Assembly (NCBI GenBank): GCA_037176885.1
Contig: JAWWNJ010000169.1
Coordinates: forward strand, 434,001-498,000
DNA length: 64,000 bases
Direction: 5' to 3'
Source of the DNA: Favolaschia claudopus
Taxonomy: Eukaryota; Basidiomycota; Agaricomycetes; Agaricales; Mycenaceae
The position numbers and the translations under genes were made by a program. The notes beneath the pieces were generated by a model. That model did no database searches, was not told the DNA's origin, and worked only from the letters and a program-made list of their open reading frames with translations. How positions within the stretch are numbered: the stretch's first letter is position 1; every line of letters begins with the position of its first letter. This document shows, in pieces, positions 11,401 through 23,169 of this stretch.

Positions 11401-14400
11401 GCCATCCAACACTCCCTCTCTAGCACCTCAACCCAAGGAACAACGCAGCAAAACTGCGGGAAACCTAGCTCCCGCCCACGACACTCTCGAATCTCCGCCT
11501 GGCGTCGGTATCAATTGGAATTTAATGGAAATACACAATGAAGGAAATCTCGCCATGTCTGCCGATGAGCAGGCCGTCGCTCTCATCGCAAGCAATATTC
11601 TTGAGAGATTCAATCTGCCCGTTTCCGACGAAGAGCCCGAAGAACGCTCAGAGGAGGAGAATTCGGACTCGGAACAAGAGCCCGAGGCAAACGGTATGCG
11701 CTTGAGCACCCCGCAAATAGTCAAACAACTCAACCCTTCCACAGCTGTTCCAAAATCAGCCGAGTCTCAACATAGTACACAGTTTGGACCAATCCCGACC
11801 AAACGTGCTCGTATGCAGGATGGAACAGCGGCGGATCCCTACTGGTTTCCCTGGCCGGACCGCATTGTAAGTCATTCACAGTCTGATTTCTTTTGTACCC
11901 GCCAATTTTCTGACGGTCTCATTATTGTGTATATTAGTCGTGCACGCTCGATATCCTTATGCACCTCCCGCGGTCTGTTTTCTCCCAGAAGCAACTCGAC
12001 CTCTTCTTGTGGCTCCTCAAAGTCAACGAGGTCGACGACGTCCCAAGCATCAAGCAAATGCAGAAGATCAATTCAGCACTACAGAAAGTTTGCGGCATCG
12101 AAACAATTGCTTACGATGGCGCTCTTGGCCACAAGTATTTTGTGAATAGTTTGGCTCAAATGATTGCGCAGGTGCAGTCAATTGATTCTACAAAGGTTAA
12201 ACCCAGTTGACGAGATAAATACAGGAAATGGCCAATCCTCGAGTGCGGCCACATCTTCATTTCTATCCGGAAGACAGTGGGACCAAGTTATCCGAGGCTC
12301 GTCAGGCGCAGCGTTGGTTGCATGAGCTCCCCGACGAGTAGACAACACCAATGGTGCACATTTCGTCACAGGATTATTACATATACGAGCCAGAGGGCTG
12401 TCGCGTGCTGAAGCTCAAAAAGAATACAACATCCATTTTCTTTGTACGTCCAACCTCGCACAACCTCTGGAGATGCTGGATGGAATCGTTGAACAACTGG
12501 AGTGAGTCTTACTCGGGCTTTGATGACTGAACGTCACTAAACGGTGGTCTTTCAAGGGAGGCTCAGGGAAATGGAATCTGGGTATGGGATATTGAGCACA
12601 ACGAACCCGTCTTGGTAATCCCCGAAGTCCTAGCCTTATTGGGCGACAATCCAATGCAGAGAGAGTTTGCCTGTCATATAGGGCTTCGGGGGAAGCTATT
12701 TTGTCGCGCATGCTGGGTCAAAGGCCATGATGCGATGGAAGGTGACGATGCTGACAATGTACCCCCGCCCACTCAACGTCACAGAGCCGCGAGCGACGCT
12801 GGGAGTGTCCACAGTGACGGCGCGAGTGTTGCTGGAAGCGACATTCAAAGTGACCAAGACTCGGGAAGTGAGAAGCCCGAGCGTGTCGGAACTTCGAAAC
12901 GGAGGGCGGGGAAACGGTTCAAGGAAACCATGGGGGAGATGGTTGACCGTGTCAAGTCATTCATGAAGGTAACGTTCGACAAACCTTTTCAATGCTTCAC
13001 ATAATTCAGCTTGATCCAGACTGGAAGATTGCGACGCAAACCGGAGACTACCGAAAAGCTTCGTTCATTTTTTACGGAGGCCTCAACAAAACTCGACACC
13101 AAAACCAAGGTTAAGAACCTGCGCACAGAGACTGGGCTGAAAGATACGTTCCAGCTAGTGTTTATAGAAAAACTATTCGCATCCTACCAGAAAAAACGCG
13201 GCACTACCAACAAACAAGCCGCATTGGACGCCGCCGTAGCTGATCTGCCCCAGGAGACAACTAGTCCGGTATGGCGAATCAGAGGTAAGCTTTGCAATTT
13301 CGAGCAACTTGATGCTCATGATTTTTGCCGCAGGTCTTGATCCGCACCAAGACACCCCCGTAGAGATTCTGCATGTCGTTCTCCTCGGTTTTGTAAAGTA
13401 TCTCTGGCGCTGCGCAGCTTAAAGGCAAAGACGACAAGAAAGAGCTTCTGATCGCAAGGCTTACATCCGTTGATGTCACGGGCCTGGGAATCTCACCGTT
13501 GGCTGGCAAAACTCTTGTCCAATACTCGGGCTCTCTGACTGGCCGCGACTTTCGTGCCATAGCTCAGGTTGCTCCATTCGTATTGTACGACCTCGTCTCT
13601 GCAGAATGCCTTGAAACATGGCAGGCTTTGTCAAAGCTTGTACCGCTCATTTGGCAGCCCGAGATTCACGATATCAACACATATGTGGTGCGTGGTTTTT
13701 ATTATTGACCCGACACTGTTCTGAACCTCTTTATAGACCCTCGTAACAAAAGAAATAGATAATTTTCTGTTATGTGCTGCCAAGTGGACGACTCGCTGGT
13801 TCAACAAGCCGAAATTCCACATCTTCCTTCACCTTCCTGCTCACATTTGACGTTTCGGTCCCGCCATCCTGTTTGCAACCGAGGTGTTTGAATCATTCAA
13901 TGCCATCATCCGTGCAAAAAGTGTGCACTCAACCCGTCATGCACCCTCTCGAGACATTGCACATGCTTTCGCGCAGGGCAATCGGATTCGACATCTTGTC
14001 AGCGGCGGCTTGTTTGTTTTCAACAAGATGGCTGACAGCTCTGCGGAGGATTCGGGTGGGCAGCACACCAGCAGATTCGTGTTTGCGCGTGAACGCTCCG
14101 CTTGGAAAAGCATCGGTGACGGTCCACAACGGCTTCTTCAGGGACGAAGTACCGTCAATCATTACCTGGGTCTCAATAACAAACAATCACCCTGCCCAGG
14201 TATGTCTTTTCACCTCATCGTTTTGTCTTTTTATCTTACCGACCGTTTCAGGCGATTCGACACCAGACCAATCCAAGGCACGACGAATCGCACAGACCCT
14301 CACGGGACAGCGGATACCCTCCTGGTCGAGCAAGCCTGGTCTATATCAAACCAACAAACTTCTGGTCATCGCGAACGGCGATTCATGTGCGCCGAACAGT

Positions 14401-15531
14401 TTTGCGATTGCTCGGGATTCACAGCGTCCGGGAAACACCTTTGTGGGTCGGATCGAGGAAATCGTAAACCGCGTGGATTTTGATGCGTCAGAGCCTGCTG
14501 GGGTGCTGGTCCAGAAAACTGTCGTGAATGCCGCACGCGAGCGGTACGGCATGCCCTCGATTACGCTCACTGGGGAGTGGGTGGTGCTGGGTGCGAAAGT
14601 ATGATCACTTGCTAGTAGGAGCGAGACAGTCACTGACCCCGCTTGCTACTAGGACCTTCTTTGTGCAGTCAACGTCCAACACAACTGCAAAGACAACCAT
14701 TGCTCGGCCACTGCAGGCGTCCCGGTTTTCCAAGAACGAACGAAGACGACGCAAACGGCAGCGCGAGTGGCACATGCATCAAACCCGCAAGACATCGTGC
14801 TCAACACCGCCAAAATGCGTGATGCTGTGTATGTGCAACAGTACCGCATCGACTCAGTCTCCATGAACGTCGAGCGCGTCATCACCGAGAGTGCCGCCAA
14901 AGAGATTGACGCACGGAAAGAAACCGCCCGCGCAGCTCCTGCTCCGGCATCTGCACCACGACCGTCCGTTCGCACTCGTGCTCGACCCCCTTCTCATGTA
15001 GTCGAACCCTCACCCGCACCGTCTTCGTCAACCGGCGGCGCTCGCGTCCCACAATCCTTTCTACCCCCGCCTCCCGGACCACCACCGCGAGCATCGGCTC
15101 GCCCTGCTCCTCGTGCACCCCCACTCGCGTCAGCACCATCTCCGTCAATAGCCGGCAATCGCTTCCCACACGACTTCCCACTCCCGCTCTTCCATTCACC
15201 AGCTTCCCCACTCCCTTCGTTCTCCCCAGCACATGAATCCTCTCAGCGCTATCCCTCTCCCACCGCCTCTCATGCACCAACTCACATACATGCCCTCCCA
15301 CACCACCTCATGCCTCAATGGAATACAACAACGCCTCTCCCCCATCAACCACAAATCCATTCTCAATTGGAGCACCCCCTCTCTCATCTGCATCCCTCCA
15401 GCCCCTCCTCCTTCTTGCCAGCCACCCCCGCCAACCCTGAAGCATCAATGTCCCGCGATGCTGACTTTGACCCACAATTTCATAACTCATGGCCCGGAGA
15501 TCGGGCCAGCGCGCATGACGGCGTTGGGTGA
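11400..15531 (+). pseudogene. Unnamed Agaricomycete TE-like gene, degraded
   Basis: I recognise this as a recurrent basidiomycete family but know no function. Blocks in order: WFPWPDRISCTLDILMHLPR, ALGHKYFVNSLAQMIAQEMA, RPHLHFYPEDSG, then [133 protein letters not shown], then a Pro/Ser-rich tail to the TGA at 15529-15531. Lesions: TAG at 12339-12341; an internal deletion of probably about 200 residues near 12400; a 1-base frameshift near 13411; TGA at 13848-13850. Introns seen include 11867-11937, 12969-13019, 13285-13333, 13688-13736, 14200-14251 and 14599-14652. It is probably a transposon-encoded protein, now dead. Confidence 0.7.
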
Positions 15532-16377
15532 AAACGCGAGCGGCGTGGTTTCAAATATCAGCAGGGGGGCGGTGAACGTGGAGGGAGAAAACGAGAGGCG
15601 GCGGGTTTGAGCAGCAGTGTCGAAACGAACGAACACGCGTGTTCGGCGGATGGTGTATGGGTTTCGACCGTGAGGCGGGGGGCGTCCGAACGGCGGGTTT
15701 GGTAGGCGAGCGGCGGGGTTCCGCGATGTAACACAAAAGGTGGGCTTTCGAAGGCACGCGGAGGGAACGAAGGCACCGCGAGCGGCGGGTGTTCGACGCA
15801 CGAGCGGGTTGGGAACGAGTCGGCGGCGGGATTTGGAACGAGGCGGCAGCGTAGCGGCGCGAACACGGAGGTAAGCCAGGGAGGCGGCTGCAGTCAGAAG
15901 AGTGCGTCGAGACGCGGTTGTCGCACACAATCGGAGCGCAAAGACTGCGACCTCGGGTTCAAACGGACTGGGGGAGGCAAGCAGCTGGGGCGCGAGGCGT
16001 TGGGAATGGGGCGTCCGATGCTGAGATGGGCGGTTGGTGAGGGCCTTTGTCTTCTTTACCTTGCCCACTCAAAATTTTGAAAGTCAAAGTTGACTCGCAT
16101 AGGTACGCGGGGGAAAAGCACACCCTCCGACCTTGAAATGCCAGCCGAACGGAGATTGCTCGAACTCGCGCAAAACGGGGCGGATGATTTGACGACTCTC
16201 CGTTGACTTTGAACTGGAATTACCCGCGGCCGGCAGGTTCGTTAGCGGAGGGGTCGAGTCGCGGGGTCAGAAAGAGAGAGAAAGCGAGACGGTGGCAATG
16301 GCAAAGTGTGCACAATTGTGACACGTCACACCGTGACACTTTCCATCGCGCCCACAATCACCCACATGATGATGATC
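15532..16377. other. GC-rich stretch, no gene supported
   Basis: 15540-16070 is very rich in GCGGCGGG-like strings, so long open frames appear on both strands by composition alone. None shows a recognisable domain. At 16060-16100 an AAAATTTT-centred imperfect palindrome occurs, but no transposon end could be assigned. Confidence 0.4.
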
Positions 16378-16806
16378 TAAGGTTGGACACGGGTCCACCC
16401 GCGGGTCCCAGACGCCGACCCGTACCCCTACCCGCAAGTACCGTACCCGTGGAAGACCCGACCCGTAAACCCGCACGGGTCACCCGCGGGTATGCGGCAG
16501 AGCTCTCGGCATCTTCCGGACAACCCAAAACGCACATCAAATCACTGCTCGGCCCGTTTTCGACTCTTTTCCAATGACGAGAATCATTCCAGGTGGCGGT
16601 CTCCCGCGTTTCGGCCGTTTCTAGGGTAGGGGCAGGCTGGGCGGCGTCGGTAAACGCTTCAGCCGAGCATGCCGGGACTCACGGGTTCACCCGCGCGGGT
16701 ATACGGTATCGAGCGGGTCTGCGAGGTGCTGACCCGTACCCGTACCCGCGAGACCCCGGGTACAAAACCGCGGGTAGACCCGGGACCTGTGTCCATCCTT
16801 ACCCAC
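16378..16806. mobile_element. Non-autonomous inverted-repeat element (MITE-like)
   Basis: The left end TAAGGTTGGACACGGGTC and the right end GACC-TGTGTCCATCCTTA are imperfect inverted repeats about 430 bp apart. Between them, ACCCG, CCCGTACCCG and ACCCGCGGGT units recur in both orientations. Dense subterminal repeats of this kind are typical of hAT elements. A CCCACAT string occurs near both edges, but on the left it is separated from the repeat by a GATGATGATC run, so the target duplication is uncertain. Confidence 0.5.
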
Positions 16807-17002
16807 ATCCACACCGACAGTCCTCACTCGGTAAGTTCCCCTCTTACTGGCTTCATTTCAAATGCGAAAACTCGCTGATCTTTTTGAAGATTTCAGAAAA
16901 TACTGTAAACCTGTCAGCACGCAAGCACACCCCCGAATCCCGACTCGTAAGTCATATCTCGTATCATTCGCATCGGTCGAGGGAGCAGGGTCTGTCTCTG
17001 TG

Positions 17003-17265
17003 CTTCGAGTCTCCACCCGGGACCCCGCACAGTGGCATGCTTTGCTCTCCTGCCGTTTGCCACTCACCTCGAAGACAACTGACGAGTTTTATTTTGCAGT
17101 GATACACCGCGCCATCCCCGATTTCCGCCTGGTGAGTCAACTCTCGCGTCAGCGCAGGGTTCGAGAGAGCGGAGCTGGGCGCTCTGCTTCGAGTCTCCAC
17201 CCGTCTCCGACCTTTGCCACTCACCGCAAAGCCTTCGAGCGCAATTGACGAGTTTTTTTCACAGG
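17003..17265. repeat. Direct repeat, period about 180 bp
   Basis: Two diverged units (about 17003-17098 and 17185-17265) share GCTTCGAGTCTCCACCCG, then TTTGCCACTCACC, then TTGACGAGTTTT or CTGACGAGTTTT. This is local duplication in non-coding sequence downstream of the minus-strand gene ending at 17340. Confidence 0.6.
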
Positions 17266-17339
17266 TTTTTTGCATGAGCTGCTCGCACACGAAATACGAG
17301 TCACGTCTCAAACTCGTCAAGTTCCGTCAACTCCTCCAC

Positions 17340-18315
17340 CTAATGCGTGGTGCTCACCACATCCGAATAAAGTCCAAGTTGGCCGTTATCAAACATTTCT
17401 TCGTATTTTATCTTAACGTCTTCGTTTTGCGGCTCGACGCTCTCCTCCCATGGCAGCTGAGAGTAGTCATGGCCTGGGAATGTAAGTGAGCAAAGCACAG
17501 ATCAGTGAAGAAAATAACTGAGACGACGCACTCTTGCCGTGTCGGTCCACAAAGTATGGCCAGTTGAGATCCTGATCCTCCCAGGCCTCCTCTTCCTCTT
17601 TCTCTTCCTGCTCCTCTTCCTCCAAGCCCTCCCCTTGCCCGCTGAAACCATCCTTCAATGGATCGTCAAGCCCGTTTTGAGAGAGATCAAGGTGCGTCGG
17701 ACAACTGTTGCCCAGCATAAAACCGCGCATACGCCAACTGTAGGTCTTGAGCGGTGGATCCGAGGATGGGATGCTATCATCGGGCGGTGTTGAAGGGAGA
17801 TGGGAGGATGGAGAGGATGGCGGAGAGGGAGAATACAGGCGAGCTTGCGGAAGTTGCACGTCGACGCCGACTGAAAGATGCGAGGTTGTGAGACAAATAT
17901 AAAGGAATGGAGTACAGGACTAACACTGAGCGAAATACTGAGTCTCACCGACCTGGCTGCTCAAAGCTCCATAGCCAGAGAGCGGTGGCTCGAGATCATT
18001 AATAGGAGTGGCGAAAAGTCTTGAGAGACTGTTAGTCGGTTGTAGCTGAGGAGGAACACGGTAAAACCTAGCAGTCGCCTTTCGAGAAACCTGTGAAGCG
18101 TGTCGGGGACGGCTCAGCGAGGGTGTGTCGGTGTCGCGAGACGCGACGGGAGAGAAGCGGTGGTTTTGTTTGGTCGAGTTTGTCTTCATTCTGGAAAAGG
18201 AAGGTGCATCAGGAAAAACCGTCTGGGCCGTAGTTCGCCGGTTAATTAGATAGCCGGAATAGCTCATGATAGCCGGCATATCTTGGCGCGGCGATCTGTA
18301 GTGCTCATAGTCCAC
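17340..18315 (-). CDS. Hypothetical host protein, 3 exons, 279 aa
   Basis: Exons are 18315-17949, 17870-17532 and 17473-17340, with GT-AG introns of 78 and 58 bp. Phases match exactly and the frame ends with TAG at 17340-17342. The protein starts MDYEHYRSPRQDMPAI, is Ser/Pro-rich in the middle (LYSPSPPSSPSSHLPSTPPD), has a strongly acidic tract (GEGLEEEEQEEKEEEEAWED), and ends with a conserved-looking WPYFVDRHGK then YSQLPWEESVEP. There is no signal peptide, membrane segment or known domain that I recognise. It is not TE-like, and it is one of the few intact non-transposon genes here. The low-complexity acidic part suggests a nuclear or regulatory protein, which is only a guess. Confidence 0.7.
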
Positions 18316-18397
18316 ATAGACCTCCTCTCAAGCATTGTAGAAATACACAGTTCCCACTCAACAATCCATAGCTCTATATTTTCTACACTCACAACTA

Positions 18398-18651
18398 CTG
18401 TATCATTTCGACCGGTTGTTCACTGGCCGTTACGCGTTACACCTTTTGTTCACTGGACCAATTGTTCACCGGCCGGTAATCAAAGAAAAACTACCCGATA
18501 TGGTAGTCCGGCGTTAGCCGGACCGGAAATTTTGACATGTTCTTGCCTCTTTGGGACAGAAAATTGCCCATTACGCGTTACGAGGCGCAAAATTGTTCAG
18601 TTCACAGGTGGCCGTTACCCGTTATGTGAACAACCGGTCGAAATGATACAG
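18398..18651. mobile_element. Mariner-like MITE, TA target duplication
   Basis: A 26-bp perfect terminal inverted repeat (CTGTATCATTTCGACC... on the left, exact reverse complement on the right) bounds a 254-bp element flanked by TA on both sides. It has no coding capacity. The termini resemble those at 43126-43370 and 44462-44725, so all three belong to one Tc1/mariner-type non-autonomous group. Confidence 0.85.
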
Positions 18652-18659
18652 TACCTTGA

Positions 18660-19319
18660 CTTGAATGTGCAACAAAGTTCGGCCCGACTGCTACCTCGAA
18701 GGAGTTGGTTAACACAACGAAATAGACCAGTTTTCCACCGCGCTTAAGGTCCCTCAGGGCCAGGGATACTTAGAGAGACATAAAGATGGGTCTGAATCAA
18801 ATCTACTGAAGGTCAAGATTTATTCCTTTCTACCCTTGTCAAGGGCAGACTGAGATTAAATATCTTTTTCGAGGCGAAACACGAGGAGAGAGGCGCTCGG
18901 TGGCTGTGCGGGCGCTAAAAACGGACTACAAGCCGGGTTTGCGAGACGGTCGAAAACAAAGAAATCAAGTGAGATTCTGCCTAGTAAAAGTATCTACAAG
19001 TACATGGGGATTAACATGGAATAGCTTAGCCTTATCTAGTACATTGGTGGAGGTCCATGTCGGGTCAATTGTACCCCGGGAGTCTGCCATGAGATGACAG
19101 CTCCGAACGATCTGCTCAACGGAAACGATGGCGGCATTGCGGCGGTGAACGCGAGTGGAGCGGTGGGTGGTATACATGCCGGTATTACGGTCAGGATGGT
19201 TGAGGGGTGTGAACCACTCAATATAGGCGAGTGGATGAGGGTAGTTGCCGAATTGGGGAGGAAGCTTGAAAATGGCACGGATTTGGGCAGGGCGGAGGCC
19301 TATTTGAGAAGACCAAACC
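18660..19319. other. Intergenic, no gene supported
   Basis: A short open frame at 19094-19336 (80 aa, starting MTAPNDLLNGND) has a protein-like composition, but no upstream exon or family match is apparent, and an opposite-strand frame overlaps it. I leave it unannotated. Confidence 0.35.
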
Positions 19320-19473
19320 CACGCCGCGAACTGTGACTGTCACGCAGTCACATTCGCGAACTCAATTTCCCTCTACTTACCCCAGGCCCGCCATTTTTTT
19401 GCTGGAATTGCCCTCCCACTGGCGCACATCTATTATCTTGCATACCAGTAGTGTTTTCCCTCAATTTTTCCAC

Positions 19474-19588
19474 TGCTTCCGGTCGGTCAACGCAAAAATT
19501 GGCATCCCCGCCGACATTTGCGGCGCACCACTGCGTGGAGCTGCCGCGCGGCGTGTATGACAATTTTCTTGTTGACCGACCGGAAGCA
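19474..19588. repeat. Perfect 18-bp inverted repeat, 115-bp hairpin
   Basis: TGCTTCCGGTCGGTCAAC at 19474-19491 is exactly mirrored by its reverse complement at 19571-19588, with AAAAATTG/CAATTTTC extending the pairing inward. The loop is GC-rich. This could be a miniature foldback transposon or a structured RNA. Confidence 0.7.
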
Positions 19589-19778
19589 GCTCCAAAATTT
19601 CGAAGTACTTGCCGCTGTAGTGTTGTGTTGAATAGACTTTTTTTTCTTTGTTTTGTGAGTGGTATTGTGTTACGGACGGCTGGGGTTTTCCACCCCAGAC
19701 CCCGACCGCTGCGCGGCGCTTTCCGCGCGGCTCAAATTAAATATATGTACAATTGTTTGGTGACGAAATAAAAACACA

Positions 19779-19845
19779 AGGGTGAGGATCGAACTTGCGA
19801 CCACCCGCAAAACATAAGACCAATCCAGCTACATACGATACCCAT
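19779..19845 (-). ncRNA. tRNA-like Pol III boxes (possible SINE)
   Basis: On the minus strand TAGCTGGATTGG (rc of 19820-19831) resembles an A box, and GTTCGATCC (rc of 19786-19794) matches a B box, at tRNA-like spacing. The flanks do not form a convincing acceptor stem, so a functional tRNA is unlikely. A tRNA-derived SINE head is the better reading. Confidence 0.4.
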
Positions 19846-20249
19846 AGAACAACGAAGAGATACTAGGTTTTGATTCGATAACCATATCATAGGGTTACCC
19901 CACCGTCACACCGTCACTGTGACAGTTCGCGGTGTGAGTTCAAATTCCCCTACTTGAGTATAAGAAACAACGAAAGAAGATGCGTGTACGCTTACTGTCC
20001 CCGGCTTTAATAAATCTGTCCCAGACATAAGTTTTCTGACCCCTTACTTTAATGAAAAGGACCGTGTACTGAAGGGTTTTTGACCTGCCACTGAAAGAAA
20101 TTTGTGCGCTGAGTGCTATCTTTCTGTTCTTCAACTGAGGTCCTTGAATCAAAGGCTTATGGTTCTTTTCACCATTGTTTATTGTTTCTCTACTATGCAA
20201 AATATGTTCAGCTAGAATAAATATTCTGTCCGCGGGACAAATCATTTAT

Positions 20250-21250
20250 GTCCGGCCGCCATCAAGTTCCTGTTCCCGAGCCATCACATTTCCGTCCTGC
20301 CATCAATGATTTCCGGTCCAGCCGACAAACGCTTTCTGTCCCCTCTTTAAAGATCTCCCCAATGGCGCACACAAGGCCCCTGATCTTATATACCATTCGA
20401 GCCCGTTTTTTGCGTAGATTACAGCAAAATTGTTTCCCTGGCCTGATATGCACTTCCTGAGGTACAATATGTGAATTTCGGCCAATTTCGAGAGAATACA
20501 GGGTTATAAGAGGACTCCGAACACTCCCTCGAGGCAAACTCAATTGAATCCCATGGCGCTGACCAGCTACCGAGTCTCAATGAGCAATATTGCTCATTTT
20601 AGATGCCCCTTGAAGTCTCTTTGGGCATCCGTTGAGCGCCAATGGTGTGTTAGACCAACACTCGCACACGAGACTCGAGCCTGTGAGGTTGAAGCTGACA
20701 GGCCAGAATCAACAGCAAACACTAACCTTTGAACATAAATGTATCAGTAACAAGTCTCAGGTAGATATAGCAGTCTGTTGATTTCGGCACTGATTCGCCT
20801 TTGCTTGCATAGCCCGACTCAGCGGCAAGGATTGATTGATAGCGGCATCTTGGCGGCATCCAACTCTGGTGACTTTAAGCTCGTTCAAACTACCAGTGGG
20901 TCTCGATCAAATCTGGTGGGTTTTCCAATTACCCCGGTGTAATAATTATGTTCAGATGTAATAGGTCTTGTGTCCGCGCGGCCGAGCATTTGGGTCCCTT
21001 GACCATCACTTTTTTGTCCTTGGCACATCAAATTCCCGTCCCGCCATCAATGACTTCCCGTCCACCCGACAAACACTTTCTGTCCAGCCTTTACAGATCT
21101 CACCGATGACCTACCTAAACTATCTGATGTCATATACCATTCAAACCCGTTTTTTGCGTAGAATGCGATAAATTTATCCGCCAAGCCATACCTTCAACTC
21201 CTGAGATTTAATATGCGAAATTCGGCTAAAACCCGCAGATATACCGGGAT
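20250..21250. repeat. Diverged direct repeat pair
   Basis: Segments at about 20250-20530 and 20975-21250 share CCATCAATGA, CCGACAAAC, TTTCTGTCC, the string CCCGTTTTTTGCGTAGA and a closing ATATGNGAATTTCGGC region, with roughly one mismatch in five. They may be LTR fragments or two copies of an old element. There is no coding content. Confidence 0.6.
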
Positions 21251-23084
21251 TTAGAGAACAATCTGCTCACCAGCATGTCGTATACTGCTCCAGCTAGTAA
21301 ATGTGCACTCAAATATACACTCAATAGTGTGTCCTTGTGCGGGCAACAAACTCGTGCCGCTGCAACATTCATGAGTACCGCACCAATCGGAAAGTACTCT
21401 CTACCTTGGTATTTTTCTTATTCATGAACTGATATGCAACCCTGTTGGTTTAAAGTCTTGCAACACATAAATACAATCAGAGAAACAACTTTGTTGAGCA
21501 TGTGAAACTTCACTTGTCTTAATCGTCTCTGACTTCCTGTTGAGTTGCTATCGAGCTCCTTGCATTCTTGTCCAGATATTGTGTCCGAAGAAGGGTTTGA
21601 CTTGGCGTCGCTCTCACCCTTCAAATCAACATAGCCTCGTTCAACCCGACTCCGATTCGCCTCCTTTACCGAAACCTTGCCCGTACGTCCGCTTATCTCA
21701 TCTCGTCCAACCCGAACAAGCGAATGAATGCTGAGTTTGATTTTGTTATCCCCAGGCGCCGAAACTAGTATGCTCGTTTGAATCGAGGATTCTTTCAAGA
21801 GCCACGCGCCGCGGGTGCTTTGTGTGTTCAAGGTATGTGTGTTATTGGTGTGTATATAATACATTCATTCATTCAAGCTCAGCTTGCAGATAATCGATAA
21901 ATTTGCTATCCACCTTTGTATTGATTCAATTTACTTATTTCTCACTTCGACTGGGTCTAGTCGGCTCATATTGCTGTTATTCGGGGATCAAGTTGAATTC
22001 AAGTAAGGTGCGGCTTATCTTCGTTTCCTTTCGCTTGAATTTATCTGACCTTCTTGGTATCAGAAGTTACAACGGGCTTGCAGTTCTTACCATTGATTGG
22101 ATTCGCGCCGACTTTGTGTGTAGCTCAACTTCGCGGGTACGATGCACTCAACACTATATCAATTTCCTCATACATACTGCTAGTAGTCTCCTACTGACCT
22201 TAAACCGTTTAAACCGTCACTTTAACTGAATCGACTCGATACAGGCCGACACTATGCCGGTCTGACTTTTACTCCACTCACCCGTGCCAATTAAATGCTC
22301 TACTATGCTTGTATAGCCCCAGGTGAGTTGTTTACTGACTCGATCTTCGCATTCAAGTAGACAGAGGATATGCCGCGGCTGGTAAGCTTTCAAACCACAT
22401 CCTTTCAATTATTTCATTTCACTTCATTTTGCTCCGTCCAATCCGAGTCATTTTGAATTCCTCTCTGTGTCCATCTCCTTTGATTCAATTCATACAATCT
22501 AACCCTCTTCCTGCCTCCCTTTCAAGCGTCGTTCCTCTTGATTCTTCTCATTCCCATCTTCCCCAACTAACGTCGATTCGTGCATGCACGTAGCTTTCTA
22601 ATTACTGCTACTGCAGTCGTCTTCGAGTTAGATCATTTGGATCTCGTGCTTCTTTCGGTGAGTTTTCGTTGATTACCGCAGGATCGATTCGAAACGGCGT
22701 TCAGTTTCCAATTGTTGTGGGTGAGTCATTTCCTTCCTTCTTTTCTTTCGTCTCTCCTCATCCGAAATCAACGAACCAGCTCTTCTTCGTTTAATACAAC
22801 CCGCGGAATCGAAGTCAACCGGGGTGATGCATCCACTTACCATTGGGTCTTTCAGCTTCGTTCGACCCGATTCGGATTCGACTCGGGTGTAGAAACTGTG
22901 CAGGTAACTTACTTCTATTCAACACAATTCACTGCTGAGATTGATTTTTGTATCCCCAGACGCTGAAACTATGCCCGTTTAAATCAGGACTTGTTATATC
23001 CGTGCCGGAAAGAAGAAGGAAGAGGGAGAGAGGAGGTAGGTTCCGGTCCGAGACGCAAGGGCAGGAACAGATGAGATGCCGAAG
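21251..23084. other. Gene-free stretch with a recurrent GCCGAAACTA-like box
   Basis: No gene could be supported. A box written CCCCAGGCGCCGAAACTAGT at about 21754 recurs as CCCCAGACGCTGAAACTATG at about 22957, and more weakly as CAGGCCGACACTATGCC at about 22243. Similar flanks (CTGAG-TTGATTTT before, TTTAAATC or TTTGAATC after) surround the first two. This suggests diverged tandem repeats about 0.5-1.2 kb apart. Confidence 0.45.
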
Positions 23085-23089
23085 TAGAA

Positions 23090-23145
23090 TTCGGGCTAGG
23101 TCGAACCCAGAACTACGGATATCAAAACCACTACACCACAGGTAG
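23090..23145 (-). ncRNA. tRNA-like Pol III boxes (possible SINE head)
   Basis: On the minus strand TGGTGTAGTGG (A-box-like, rc within 23124-23138) is followed by GGGTTCGACC (B box, rc of 23099-23108) at tRNA-like spacing. No paired acceptor stem was found, so I treat it as tRNA-derived rather than a tRNA gene. Confidence 0.4.
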
Positions 23146-23169
23146 GTTAAGGATGAGTGGGGACTGTCA

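Larger units (their letters stand above)
19320..19938. mobile_element. Inverted-repeat element with internal hairpin
   Basis: The ends (ACGCCGCGAACTGTGACTGT on the left; the right end reads CGTCACTGTGACAGTTCGCG) form an imperfect inverted repeat of about 30 bp around 0.62 kb. Within it lie a second perfect inverted repeat (19474-19588) and tRNA-like promoter boxes. No target duplication could be fixed. It may be a composite of two small elements. Confidence 0.4.

Noticed and set aside
15487..16068. 193-aa minus-strand frame in GC-rich DNA
   Set aside because: Open on several frames at once because of composition; no splice pattern or domain.
19094..19336. 80-aa frame MTAPNDLLNGND
   Set aside because: Reasonable composition but isolated, overlapped by an antisense frame, and ending at an inverted-repeat element.
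23090..23145. Functional tRNA gene
   Set aside because: A and B box strings are present, but the flanks do not pair as an acceptor stem.
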